From Gilvimarinus algae (GTDB taxonomy: Bacteria; Pseudomonadota; Gammaproteobacteria; Pseudomonadales; Cellvibrionaceae): a stretch of 64,000 nt of DNA. The stretch spans positions 682,001 through 746,000 of the forward strand of contig NZ_JAULRT010000062.1 of NCBI RefSeq assembly GCF_030518215.1. The letters run 5' to 3'. A program made the position numbers and the translations under genes. The number at the start of each line of letters is the position of its first letter. Position 1 is the stretch's first letter. The notes below the pieces were generated by a model. The model saw nothing but the letters and a program-made list of their open reading frames with translations, was not told the origin of the DNA and did not search any database. Of the stretch, positions 19,244 to 31,000 are shown in pieces.

Positions 19244-19427
19244 CCTTTTCGCCTACCTGTTCTATTGAGATATTGACGTAGAAATAGCGACCGTGCCGGA
19301 TCACATCTCCCCGGCGGTAAGAGTGGTTATCCTCCCAGGGCTCCATTTGCTGAAACGTTGTAGCACTGCTTGTGGCAGTGACTAATGAGCTGAGAAGTAA
19401 AAGGCTAAGCAATACGATTTTATACAT
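19233..19427 (-). CDS. Small exported protein, first gene of an AT-rich pair
   Basis: 64 residues from ATG 19427, which has a GGAGG ribosome-binding site 6-7 nt upstream. Residues 1-22 are a textbook signal peptide (YKIVLLSLLLLSSLVTATSSA). The mature part is only about 40 residues, polar and Tyr/Asp-rich (NHSYRRGDVIRHGRYFYVN), ending in an acidic tail. Function unknown. A longer ORF reaching to 19523 lacks a ribosome-binding site and would bury the signal peptide, so it is rejected. Confidence 0.65.
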   Translation of the reverse strand: MYKIVLLSLLLLSSLVTATSSATTFQQMEPWEDNHSYRRGDVIRHGRYFYVNISIEQVGEKDGD

Positions 19428-19649
19428 TGCGTCCTCCATGACGATTTGACGGTTGGCAAAGACGTCCCGCCAGAGGGCGAGAGTGAACGGAGGGCTAACG
19501 GACGGATTGGGGCAGGGCGACAATCCATGTCGGTCGGCTATCTACTTGTCTTGTGGCAGGTCTAGTTGATGTGACAGTAAGATGGCAGCTTGTCCGCAAA
19601 AACTGTGATGCTCGTCTCATTTTGTTGCAAAGTGTTTTTATATTTACAA

Positions 19650-19663
19650 TGAAACCGGTTTCA
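19650..19663. promoter_or_regulatory. Perfect 14-bp palindrome, candidate LacI-family operator of the GH9 gene
   Basis: TGAAACCGGTTTCA is a perfect even palindrome with a central CG step, the form of LacI/GalR-family operators. It lies 48 bp upstream of the chosen GH9 start, an expected place for repressor control of a carbohydrate gene. No LacI-type regulator is encoded in the window. Confidence 0.65.
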
Positions 19664-19711
19664 TATAGCATCATGGCCGACAATCCGATAACAAAGATAA
19701 AGGGTAGCGGT

Positions 19712-21796
19712 ATGCTTTTTAGGTCGATGACTTCTCTCACGCTAACGGCGGCAATTTTGGTTGGCTGCGGTGGTGGTTCGGGCGGAGGCGGCACAGGGCC
19801 GGTAACCTCCAGTGCCAGCAGTGAGTCAAGCGCACAGAGTTCGGTGGGAAGTTCATCCTCGAGTAGCAGCCAGTCTTCCAGTGCTCAATCTTCGGCGTCC
19901 AGCAGTCTCTCGTCTTCTGTGGCGGCCCTTGAGTTGTGCGGCGTAACGGCCCCTGCGACCATGCCCACTGACATTGACGCTCTGCCTTCGGCAAAGTGTA
20001 TTGCCGTGGACCAGTTTGGCTATTTACCTGAGGCGTCAAAGATCGCTGTGGTGCGTAATCCGGTGGAGGGCTTTGATGCCGATTTGAGCTTTACCCCCGG
20101 CAGCAGCTATTCAGTGGTGAACACGGCAAATAATGAGGTGGTATTTACCGGCGCGCCCACAGCCTGGAAAGACGGTGCAGTGAACACCACCAGCGGTGAT
20201 CAAATCTGGTGGTTTGATTTCAGTGCGCTGACCGAGCCCGGCAGCTATGTAGTGGTGGATGCTGAGAATAAACTTCGCTCCCCGGAGTTTGCTATCGCGG
20301 AGAATCTCTACCGGCCTATTTTGATTGAGGCGGTGCGCACCTTTTATTACCAGCGCGCCGGCTTTGCCAAGCAAACACCTTTTGCAGATGCCGGCTGGGC
20401 GGATACGGCCAGCCACCTCGGTGAAGGGCAGGATACTCAAGCGCGGCTATTCAGCGCCACGGGCGATGCGAGTACCGAGCGAGACCTGAGCGGCGGCTGG
20501 TATGACGCCGGCGACTACAACAAATACAGCAATTGGCACGCGGGCTATCTGGTGAGCCTGATGCACATTTACCAAAACCGCCCCTCGGTTTGGACGGATG
20601 ATTTTAACCTGCCAGAGTCGGGCAACGGGGTGCCGGATCTGGTGGATGAAATAAGATGGGGTATGGATTGGCTGATAAAAATGCAGGAGGACAATGGCTC
20701 GGTCTTGTCGGTTATGGGCCTCGGGCACGCCAGTCCACCGTCAGCCGCCACTGCGCCCAGCGTCTACGGGCCCGCGACTACCAGTGCCAGCTTGTCTGCC
20801 GCGGCGGCGTTTGCCTTCGGCGCTGAGTTTTTTAGTCAATTTGACGAGACGTTTGACGATTACGCACAAAGCTTGCGCCAGCGCGCCGAAAGTGCCTGGA
20901 GTTGGGCTGATGCCAATCCATACGTTACCTTTTACAACGCTGCTAACGGCGTAGCCGCAGGCGAGCAGGAAGTTGACGTTAATGGCCGGGCCGAGAAAAA
21001 ACTCATCGCGGCTGTCCACCTGTTTTCACTGACCGGGGAGTCCGAGTATCGCGATTTTGTCGATGCCCATACCCCCAATGTTGGTTGGGTAGGCCCTTGG
21101 AACGAGCCGCTGCTGAATGCGCTCTTACACTACGCGAAGCTTCCCGGTGCCACCGCCAATGTGGCCAGTGGGATTACCACCGGCTATGTTCAGGCCATGC
21201 AAAGCGATGAAAATTGGGCGGCGGTTGACAACCAAACTGACGCTTACCGCGCCTATCTGGGCGACGGTAATTTCACCTGGGGCAGCAGTCGCACCATGGC
21301 GGTCAAGGCAGCGACTTTTTACCACTTCAATACTTATGGGCTGGGTGGGAGAAGTACCCGCACTGTGGATGACGCGGCCCTCGGCTACCTCAATTACCTG
21401 CACGGCACCAACCCCATGGGGAAAGTCTATCTATCCAATATGAGCGAGTTTGGCGCTGAAGACTCAGTGGACAGCTTTTATCACAGCTGGTTTAGCGACG
21501 GCAGCGCCAATTGGGACTCGGCCAGCGCCTCCAGCTATGGCCCAGCGCCTGGTTTTGTCGTCGGTGGCCCCAACCCGCAATACAATTGGGATAGCTGTTG
21601 CCCTGACAGTTGCGGCGCTACCGACAACAACAACCGCTGCGGTATGGCGCCGCCTTCGCCGCCGCACAATCAGCCGCCGATGAAATCTTATCTCGACTTT
21701 AACACCAGCTGGCCCCTTAACTCTTGGGAGGTAACCGAAAACTCCAATGGGTATCAGGTGGCCTATATTCGCCTGTTGTCCAAATTTGTCGAGTGA
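19712..21796 (+). CDS. GH9 endoglucanase lipoprotein with poly-serine linker
   Basis: 694 residues from ATG 19712 (AAGGG about 7 nt upstream). Lipoprotein signal with lipobox LVGC, then a glycine patch and a Ser-rich linker of about 50 residues. Next is the N-terminal Ig-like domain of GH9 (VDQFGYLPEASKIAVV), then the catalytic (alpha/alpha)6 domain with GGWYDAGDYNKY (D265, D268 the expected base), the HGTNPMGKVYLSNM...FVVGGPN region, and WEVTENSNGYQ with E676 the likely acid. GH9 enzymes cleave beta-1,4-glucans, usually cellulose or cello-oligomers. The lipid anchor suggests cell-surface or periplasmic action. A longer ORF from 19553 would span the palindrome and hide the lipobox, so it is rejected. 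Confidence 0.93.
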   Translation: MLFRSMTSLTLTAAILVGCGGGSGGGGTGPVTSSASSESSAQSSVGSSSSSSSQSSSAQSSASSSLSSSVAALELCGVTAPATMPTDIDALPSAKCIAVDQFGYLPEASKIAVVRNPVEGFDADLSFTPGSSYSVVNTANNEVVFTGAPTAWKDGAVNTTSGDQIWWFDFSALTEPGSYVVVDAENKLRSPEFAIAENLYRPILIEAVRTFYYQRAGFAKQTPFADAGWADTASHLGEGQDTQARLFSATGDASTERDLSGGWYDAGDYNKYSNWHAGYLVSLMHIYQNRPSVWTDDFNLPESGNGVPDLVDEIRWGMDWLIKMQEDNGSVLSVMGLGHASPPSAATAPSVYGPATTSASLSAAAAFAFGAEFFSQFDETFDDYAQSLRQRAESAWSWADANPYVTFYNAANGVAAGEQEVDVNGRAEKKLIAAVHLFSLTGESEYRDFVDAHTPNVGWVGPWNEPLLNALLHYAKLPGATANVASGITTGYVQAMQSDENWAAVDNQTDAYRAYLGDGNFTWGSSRTMAVKAATFYHFNTYGLGGRSTRTVDDAALGYLNYLHGTNPMGKVYLSNMSEFGAEDSVDSFYHSWFSDGSANWDSASASSYGPAPGFVVGGPNPQYNWDSCCPDSCGATDNNNRCGMAPPSPPHNQPPMKSYLDFNTSWPLNSWEVTENSNGYQVAYIRLLSKFVE

Positions 21797-21836
21797 GCAG
21801 CAAACAGGAACTGTCAATTTACAGCAGGGAGGATAA

Positions 21837-22547
21837 ATGAATTTTAAGTCAGTGGGTTTTCTCGCCCTATTTTTAGCGGCGCCAGTGTTTGCAGGCAAGG
21901 TCGCTAACGATGACCTCTTTGACATCTACCGTTTGGCCGAAGATGGAGAGTATCAAGAGGCGCTTGCGGCTCATCAGGATTTTTTTGAGCAATCGCGTTC
22001 ATCACCCGACATGGGTGCGGTGCGTCTGTCCTATGCGCTTAGCCACTGGGCGGATCTTGGGCGGGTTTACCCGCCGGCACAGCAGGCGCTTGTCGAGTTG
22101 GCCGAAACGCTAAAAGAGGATTTATTGACGGGTGACGCTGAGTTCGTGACCATGATGGAGTACTCATCCGTCAATCGTGTATTGGATGCTCGCACGGCGA
22201 CGGCTGAACTGTTCAAGCAACTGAGCCAGCGCTACCCGGAACAGGCGAAAAGCTACTATTTCGCGGTAAGGGACGATTTGATCGCTGCGGGCGAGTACGA
22301 GCTGATTGGTAAGTACCTCGGTGACCCTATTCTCGCTTTCGAGGATATTCGCCATAGCCGGGAGCAAACCCTCAGCAGTATTCGCCAGGGAGACTACCCA
22401 TTGACACCTGATGACGCGGACAACCGATACGATTCTGAGCTGAACACGCTCCTGAATATCACGCGTTACTTGAAAATGGACGAGCAAACGAAAGAAATAG
22501 AGCGGCGCGACGCGGCTTACAGAGGGAGCGGGAGACTCTCTGAATAA
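21837..22547 (+). CDS. Exported hypothetical protein, helical (TPR-like)
   Basis: 236 residues with a signal peptide (SVGFLALFLAAPVFA). The mature part is almost all amphipathic helix (LFDIYRLAEDGEYQEALAAHQDFFEQS; LSYALSHWADLGRVYPPAQQALVELAE), which looks like degenerate TPR repeats. I do not recognise the family. It starts 40 bp after the GH9 stop with its own AGGGAGG ribosome-binding site, so co-transcription with the GH9 gene is possible. Confidence 0.68.
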   Translation: MNFKSVGFLALFLAAPVFAGKVANDDLFDIYRLAEDGEYQEALAAHQDFFEQSRSSPDMGAVRLSYALSHWADLGRVYPPAQQALVELAETLKEDLLTGDAEFVTMMEYSSVNRVLDARTATAELFKQLSQRYPEQAKSYYFAVRDDLIAAGEYELIGKYLGDPILAFEDIRHSREQTLSSIRQGDYPLTPDDADNRYDSELNTLLNITRYLKMDEQTKEIERRDAAYRGSGRLSE

Positions 22548-22674
22548 CCCCGGGGCTTGTTCGGCCTGCTACGACCATTCACTGAATCAGGCTTTTGAAG
22601 CGGTGGTGAGCCTTACCTGCGGTGAATGGCAGGGGGCTTGAGCGTTTAGGTCAGGCCCCATTTCCAAATACGCA

Positions 22675-22714
22675 GTGCCAAGCGCTGTATCGCAACGACA
22701 ATAGCGCTTGGCAC
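22675..22714. repeat. 12-bp perfect inverted repeat
   Basis: GTGCCAAGCGCT (22675-22686) and AGCGCTTGGCAC (22703-22714) with a 16-nt loop. It lies between the convergent genes ending at 22547 and 22728. There is no T run on the plus strand. It may still act as a bidirectional hairpin terminator or mRNA stabiliser, or be a dispersed palindromic repeat. Confidence 0.6.
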
Positions 22715-22727
22715 ATTTGAATAAACC

Positions 22728-23309
22728 TTAAAACCGGTACTTTATTCCCGCACTCAGCTGTTTAAGCTTTTCATCTTCTGTCTCGTAGTAAGTGCCTTCC
22801 AGCGTCATCGACAACTTGGGATGAAACCGGTACTCCAACCCTAGGCCGTAGAGCAGGTCTTCCCCCTTGCTGCTATCGGGCTCCAGGATGTCAGAATCGC
22901 TGCCAGTCGTGGAGAACTCTAGGTTGGTTTCCCACTGGTAGTAGCCAAGCTCTGCGTAGACTTTGAACGTCTCGCTCACCGGCAGCCCGAACAGCAACGA
23001 GGCCTCTATCCCCTCTGCTGAAACCGACGCACTGTGCAATTGCAGGTCCAGCCGGTCAGGAACGGATGCGTTGAGGTCGCCCCTTGCCTTGAATTCACCA
23101 AAATCGACATAGCCCGCCTGCAGCGCGATATAGTCAGTAAATTCATAACCGAGGTTCAGAGCGTAGCCCGTCGCGTCACTCTGATCTCCGCTGCTCCCGG
23201 ATGATCGACTGATATTGGCGCTGCCGTACCACTGACCAAAGGCGGCCTGAGAGCAAAGCGAAAGGCCGATAATGGCCATGGTGGTACTGCGGATAAACTG
23301 CTTACGCAT
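22728..23309 (-). CDS. OmpA/OmpW-like eight-stranded outer-membrane beta-barrel
   Basis: 193 residues from ATG 23309 with AGGA about 8 nt upstream. Signal peptide (TTMAIIGLSLCSQAAFG), then alternating amphipathic beta strands (YALNLGYEFTDYIALQAGYVDFG; ETFKVYAELGYYQWETNLEF; LLYGLGLEYRFHPKLSMTLEGTYYE) and a C-terminal strand LKQLSAGIKYRF ending in Phe, the BAM recognition signal. The size fits an OmpA-type transmembrane barrel without a peptidoglycan domain. Ligand unknown. An ORF extended to 23651 would precede the signal peptide by 114 residues and is rejected. Confidence 0.85.
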   Translation of the reverse strand: MRKQFIRSTTMAIIGLSLCSQAAFGQWYGSANISRSSGSSGDQSDATGYALNLGYEFTDYIALQAGYVDFGEFKARGDLNASVPDRLDLQLHSASVSAEGIEASLLFGLPVSETFKVYAELGYYQWETNLEFSTTGSDSDILEPDSSKGEDLLYGLGLEYRFHPKLSMTLEGTYYETEDEKLKQLSAGIKYRF

Positions 23310-23787
23310 CAAAGAGTCCTTTTTATGTGTAAATAAACCGCGCAAGCCGATCTGCCGGCTCGCGAGAGGCGCGCACTCTATACAAAGGGGCGCGTGATGG
23401 CGTTCCAGTTCGCCATATTGCCCAAAGTGGTACGGCACACTTGGCTTGGTGAGCGAAGTGTTACCGCGGATGCAGGTTTGCAGGTGGTTGTCTTGGTTAA
23501 TCGTTAACCGAAAAGGTGCCTTGGTGGTAACAGCAGAAAGTAGCTTTTCTAAACCGCCTTTCGTGGGTATGATCTGGTGTGTATATAAGCGCCAGGTAGA
23601 GCGGTACAACGGTGAGTTTTGGGGGCATGGATGGGTAATACAAAAGATCAAATATTGGTCAGCTGGGTCGGCAGCTATAACCTAAAGTCTCCGAGCCGGA
23701 TGCAGGCAGCCTGTGCCTATCCCATCAGTATCGTTCGCTATGAGTGTTTTGCAATTAGAATGGAGTAAGCGTCCCTCGGAGTAAAAA
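23310..23787. other. Non-coding 0.48-kb region
   Basis: Contains the promoters of the minus-strand barrel gene and the gene at 23788. A small inverted repeat GGTTAA-TCG-TTAACC (23495-23509) is the only notable palindrome. A 79-codon ORF at 23446-23685 has no ribosome-binding site or recognisable domain and is probably not a gene. Confidence 0.4.
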
Positions 23788-24447
23788 ATGCTTTGCCCAG
23801 TAGACAACCCCAAACAACTGGAAACAAAACTCGATAAGCTGGGCCGCGTGCGTCTGTCGAAAAGCTTTTTTATGCGCGATATGTTGTACTCAACCATCGC
23901 GCAGGCTTATGGCTTGGTGAATATACCTGACCACCCAGAAGTGGCGATTGAGGCGGGCAAAGGACTATGCGAAAACCTTCTTGAGCCGATGCAGCAACAA
24001 CTTGGCCCCATTGCTATTCGCTCGGCCTACCGAAGCCCGGCGGTGAATGAGTTGGGCAATAGAGAGGGGCTCAACTGTGCGAGTAACGAGAAAAACTATG
24101 CCCACCATATTTGGGATTACAAAGACGCCGATGGCTATTTAGGCGCTACCGCCACCGTGGTCGTGCCCAGCTTTATTGATTACTTCGAGACAACGGGCGA
24201 CTGGACGGCACTTGCCTGGTGGATTCACGACCACTTACCTAACTACGCAAGCCTATATTTCTTCCCCAAATACGCGGCCTTTAATATCCGCTGGAGCGAA
24301 AACCCTAACACCACGCAGTCAATTAAAAGCTACGTCACCAACCCACATACCGGCGATAAAAAAGCTTTGGTTCAAAACGGCGACGTCCAGCGGGACTTCA
24401 ATCGTGAGCACGTGTATCGTCCCTGGCTGGACAGTCGTAATCGGTAA
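23788..24447 (+). CDS. Putative M15-like peptidase-fold protein, cytoplasmic
   Basis: 219 residues, no signal peptide. The centre (residues about 75-125) has IAIRSAYRSPAVNELGN followed by YAHHIWDYKDADG. This resembles the SxYRSxxxN...H...D pattern of M15 (VanY/DacC-like) D-Ala-D-Ala peptidases, and WWIHDHLPNYASLYFFP could supply the third zinc ligand. The spacing is not canonical and there is no export signal, so it may be a phage-derived endolysin-like protein, or the fold may serve another job. Confidence in coding is good, in function low. Confidence 0.6.
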   Translation: MLCPVDNPKQLETKLDKLGRVRLSKSFFMRDMLYSTIAQAYGLVNIPDHPEVAIEAGKGLCENLLEPMQQQLGPIAIRSAYRSPAVNELGNREGLNCASNEKNYAHHIWDYKDADGYLGATATVVVPSFIDYFETTGDWTALAWWIHDHLPNYASLYFFPKYAAFNIRWSENPNTTQSIKSYVTNPHTGDKKALVQNGDVQRDFNREHVYRPWLDSRNR

Positions 24448-24469
24448 GGAAAAGGGTTGCTTTTTTAGC

Positions 24470-24934
24470 CTACCACTGAAATGCCACTTTGACGAAGATG
24501 CCGCTGGTGTTGTTATCGATATAGCTGTCGTCGTCTGAGGTGACGCCGCTGTACACCGAGCCGCCGAGTACCCATGAGCGCTCGGTGAAGCCGTTGAAGT
24601 AGAAGTTATAGGTTCCGGCTAAGCCGTGATAGATCACGGCCTCATCACGGTTTTCGTCCATGGAGACGGTTCCGGCAAACAGGCCGAGCGCGTGTTTGTC
24701 ACTGGCTACTAATCTCTCCCAACCGATGCCGTAACCCACCTCGCCGCCGACGGCGCTGGAGTAGCCCAGTAGTGCGACTGAGGCATAGTACTTTGACTTG
24801 CCATGGTTCAGTGCGTACTTCACCCCGGCAACGCCGGCGTGATCGGTGCCGAGTCCTACGGAGAAGTTGTTGTTGTCTGCGCCATGGCTGAAAGCGGCGA
24901 GGCAAAGCGTCAGTGCGGGTATAAGTGCTTTCAT
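24470..24934 (-). CDS. Small exported beta-barrel-like protein
   Basis: 154 residues with a signal peptide (ALIPALTLCLAAFSHGA). The mature part is a series of alternating beta strands with Gly and aromatic residues (YYASVALLGYSSAVGGEVGYGIGWERL; AVIYHGLAGTYNFYFNGF; GIFVKVAFQW) and ends in an aromatic Trp, as outer-membrane barrels do. Function not recognised. It is convergent with the M15-like gene, 22 bp apart. Confidence 0.7.
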   Translation of the reverse strand: MKALIPALTLCLAAFSHGADNNNFSVGLGTDHAGVAGVKYALNHGKSKYYASVALLGYSSAVGGEVGYGIGWERLVASDKHALGLFAGTVSMDENRDEAVIYHGLAGTYNFYFNGFTERSWVLGGSVYSGVTSDDDSYIDNNTSGIFVKVAFQW

Positions 24935-25094
24935 AAAGTCCCTTTCGTCGCAAGAGGTATTGTTGCCATTGCGCCTGAATGGTCGGTTGCCACTCAGGCG
25001 CTGTTATAGAGCTCTGGTTTTTAAGAACGTTCGCTTAACGTTTACTCTGTGCGGTATGGCGTGTTTGCCGCGGAATAAACGTCAAGCGGTAGAT

Positions 25095-28001
<2,907 letters not shown>

Positions 28002-28396
28002 AGAGAATCTCTTGTCTGGAAATCAGTGTCGGGAAATGCCGCCCGGATACGGGCGTTTACACCACGCTGGGCGGTGCCGGTAAAGGGGCGCAATAGTAGC
28101 AATTGGTGGGCTTTTGAGCAATTGAGAATCCGCGCCTTTGGCCGATAAACTCTTGGCCTCTATTGCTATTGGGGCGTGTTGACACTAATCTGATCGCCCG
28201 GTGGCGGGGCCACACACGGTCAGGTCTTTATCAAAGTGGCGAGTTGAGGGCTGGCACCCATTTTCCGCTCGCCCCTACGTTCAGACCGCTGAGGATTAAT
28301 AAGTCGTTTCCAATAGAATAAAAGGCGATATCACAGCGTATAATGCAGAACGTCAGCAATTACACATTTCTATATTAGGTTCTTTTGGCGCAGTGA
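28002..28396. other. Divergent promoter region between gcvP and the kinase gene
   Basis: Contains a perfect -10 hexamer TATAAT at 28339-28344 (plus strand), 53 bp before the kinase ATG. No good -35 is at the right distance, so an activator may be needed. AGCAATTG occurs twice (28098-28105 and 28117-28124), 19 bp or two helical turns apart, on the gcvP side. No coding potential was seen. Confidence 0.5.
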
Positions 28397-30913
28397 ATGG
28401 AAATACCCGGCTATAAGATCATTGACACCTTGGGCGAGGGCGGTATGGCGACCGTTTACCTCGCCATTCAGGAGAGCTTTGAGCGCGAGGTGGCGCTCAA
28501 GGTCATGTCCCAGCAGCTCTCCAAGGACCCGAGCTTTGGTGAGCGCTTCATCCGTGAGGCGCGCATTGTCTCGCGCCTGATGCACCCGAATATTGTCACC
28601 GTCTACGACGTGGGTGTGCACAATGGCAACCACTATTTGTCCATGGAGTATATCCCCGGTGAGGATCTCAAAGATCACCGCTATACCCTGGCACTGGACC
28701 AGTCGCTGCAGGTGGTGCGGGACGTGGCCAAGGCGCTGGACTACGCCGGACGCAAGGGCTACATCCACCGCGACGTAAAGCCCGAGAACATCATGATCCA
28801 CGCCGAGGACGGCCGCGCGGTGCTGATGGATTTTGGCATTGCGCGCGCCTCAGACGTGGCCTCGGGTATGACCCAAACGGGCACCACCATGGGCACCCCC
28901 CACTATATGAGCCCGGAGCAGGCCAAAGGGGCCAAGGTGGATCCGCGCAGCGACATCTACAGCTTGGGTGTGGTGCTGTTTCAATTAATTTGCGGTTATG
29001 TCCCCTTTGATGCGGATTCGGCGGTGGCGGTGGGCATTATGCATGTGTCCGATCCCGTGCCCCAGTTACCGGAGCATCTGGCGGTTTTCCAGCCGATCAT
29101 CAATCGCGCGCTGGCGAAAAAGCGCGACGAGCGCTACCAGAATGGCGGTGAGCTGATTGCCGACCTGGATGCCATACCCGCCAGCAAAATTGACGAGATC
29201 AAGGCGGCCATCGCCGCTCTGCCCAAGGTGGACGAGGTGGATGAGTCCGCCGCCACCGTGGTGTCAGCTCAGGTGGCCAATACCCGCGTGGATACTGAGG
29301 AAGTCGCGCGTGCCACCCGCAGTGCCAAAGTGGATGACGACCAGTTGGGAGGTGCCGATAGCTTTCGCGTCAGCTCTGAAGACAGCATAGGCTACGCGGC
29401 CTCCGAGCGAACGCCCAAAAGTGGCACTGGGAAGGCTTGGTTGCTGGGTTTGGTGGTGCTTCTCGCCGGCGGCGGTTGGTACGCCTGGCAATGGCTAGAG
29501 TCTGAGGCGCCTGCCGAGCGCTTACCCGAGCGTGAATTGACGCAGGCTCCGGCGATCCGCTCGGCCAGCAGCGCCTCAATGTCGAGCGCATCGAGCGCTT
29601 CAGTCATGGCTACCGAGCAAGAGGCCGCTGCGGTAGCCGGGCAGCAGGCGGCCGCCTCGGACATCATGACGCAGGCTGAGGCCTTGCGCATGGACTACGC
29701 CGAGGACGCCAGCATTGCCCCCGAGTTAGCGGCGCTGTATCGCAAGATGCAGGGCAATGCCGAGTTGGGTGAGCAGCAAGCCGGCGAGCTGGGCTTGCAA
29801 GAGCTGGCCGACTCTCTGGACGAGCGTATTGAAAAGGCACTGGCACAGGGGCAAGTGGACGAGGCGAAGCGCCTTGCTGCCATCCGGGCAGAGACCTATG
29901 CCGACGCCGGTCGCGACGAGGCCCTGGCGGCCACTATCGCCGAACGTGAAGCGCAGCTGTGGCTCGACGAGGCACTGACCCGCGCCGCCGAATACCTCGC
30001 GGCTGATGCCCTCAGTTCTCCCGCCGGCGCCAATGCGCTGGACACCTACGAGCAGGTGCTTGAGCGCTATCCAGGCAATACCGATGCCCAGGCGGGGCTG
30101 GCCCAGGTGGTACAGCGCTACGAAGCTCTGGCGCAGGCGCAATTGGATAACGGCGACTACACCCGAGCTGCCAGCCTGGTGGAACGCGGCCTGGGCGTTG
30201 ACCCTGACAACCAGACACTGAAGGCGATGCAGACCCGGCTGGCGCAGCACACCGCTGAGCTCGAACGTCAGCGTCAGGCGCGTGAAGCGCTAGTGGCTAA
30301 GGCCGATGCCCAGTTGGCGGCGGACAAGTTGATTGCCCCCAAAGGCGATAACGCTTATGAAACCTACTCCGGTCTCGCCGAGCGCGAGCCGGGTAGTGAT
30401 GTGGCTGCGCAGGGCCTGGCAAAGGTCGAACAGTCTTTGCTCGGTCGCATTGACAGTATGATTCGCGCCGGTGCCCTCGATGAAGCTTCCCTGCAGTTGG
30501 CCAGTGCCCGCGACCGTTTCCCTCAGTCTCAGGCACTGCTGACCCGGCGCTTGCAGCTCGATCAGCTCGCCGAGGCGCAAAGGCCGTCGGTCTCGCGTCT
30601 GGAAGTCTCTGCCAGCCCCATGGAGACGCTCGGTCAGCCGCAGCCGGACGAGCTTGCGCCCGACAGGATAATTTATCTCGGTTTTGAGTACCGCAATTTC
30701 GACAGCGAGGCGAGTGTTATTCAGGCGCTGCTGATGGATGGCTCTCGCAGTGTGCAAATTGCCCAGGTGCCGGTGATTGTCACCAGCCGAGAGGGCACCA
30801 AGTTTTTCCGCATCGAGCGCCCGGTGGCCGGGTTTGGCAAGGGCGGTTATCACGTCGACTTGCAGCTCGGCGATCAGCGCCTGGCGAGCGTATCCTTTAA
30901 AGTGGGTGAGTGA
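28397..30913 (+). CDS. Transmembrane Ser/Thr protein kinase with TPR-like extracytoplasmic repeats
   Basis: 838 residues. The cytoplasmic N-terminal Hanks-type kinase domain has all key residues: GEGGMATVY loop, Lys35 (VALKVM), HRDVKPEN catalytic loop with D126 and N131, DFG at 145-147, and GTPHYMSPEQ activation segment. A Ser/Ala-rich juxtamembrane region leads to one membrane helix (about residues 346-366, LLGLVVLLAGGGWYAW). The C-terminal half is two or more TPR-like helical repeats and a final beta-rich domain (VSRLEVSASPM... to SVSFKVGE). It probably senses an envelope cue and phosphorylates cytoplasmic targets. No phosphatase gene is adjacent. Confidence 0.92.
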   Translation: MEIPGYKIIDTLGEGGMATVYLAIQESFEREVALKVMSQQLSKDPSFGERFIREARIVSRLMHPNIVTVYDVGVHNGNHYLSMEYIPGEDLKDHRYTLALDQSLQVVRDVAKALDYAGRKGYIHRDVKPENIMIHAEDGRAVLMDFGIARASDVASGMTQTGTTMGTPHYMSPEQAKGAKVDPRSDIYSLGVVLFQLICGYVPFDADSAVAVGIMHVSDPVPQLPEHLAVFQPIINRALAKKRDERYQNGGELIADLDAIPASKIDEIKAAIAALPKVDEVDESAATVVSAQVANTRVDTEEVARATRSAKVDDDQLGGADSFRVSSEDSIGYAASERTPKSGTGKAWLLGLVVLLAGGGWYAWQWLESEAPAERLPERELTQAPAIRSASSASMSSASSASVMATEQEAAAVAGQQAAASDIMTQAEALRMDYAEDASIAPELAALYRKMQGNAELGEQQAGELGLQELADSLDERIEKALAQGQVDEAKRLAAIRAETYADAGRDEALAATIAEREAQLWLDEALTRAAEYLAADALSSPAGANALDTYEQVLERYPGNTDAQAGLAQVVQRYEALAQAQLDNGDYTRAASLVERGLGVDPDNQTLKAMQTRLAQHTAELERQRQAREALVAKADAQLAADKLIAPKGDNAYETYSGLAEREPGSDVAAQGLAKVEQSLLGRIDSMIRAGALDEASLQLASARDRFPQSQALLTRRLQLDQLAEAQRPSVSRLEVSASPMETLGQPQPDELAPDRIIYLGFEYRNFDSEASVIQALLMDGSRSVQIAQVPVIVTSREGTKFFRIERPVAGFGKGGYHVDLQLGDQRLASVSFKVGE

Positions 30914-31000
30914 TTGGCTTTGGCCGATACCACCCCGAGAAACTTGCTACACTTACTCTGTTTGGCAGTCCCTTTAAACAAGACTCGGGTGACGAATGTG

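Noticed and set aside
19428-19523. Longer version of the 64-residue exported protein
   Set aside because: It would place 32 residues before an obvious signal peptide, while the internal ATG has a GGAGG site.
23446-23685. A 79-codon ORF whose translation includes VYKRQ, a string often seen in adapter-derived artefacts
   Set aside because: The underlying bases (GTGTATATAAGCGCCAGG) do not match the common transposon adapter, and the ORF has no ribosome-binding site or conserved domain.
28002-28200. Possible glycine riboswitch upstream of gcvP
   Set aside because: The leader lacks the tandem aptamer motifs expected by eye; only a small hairpin was found.
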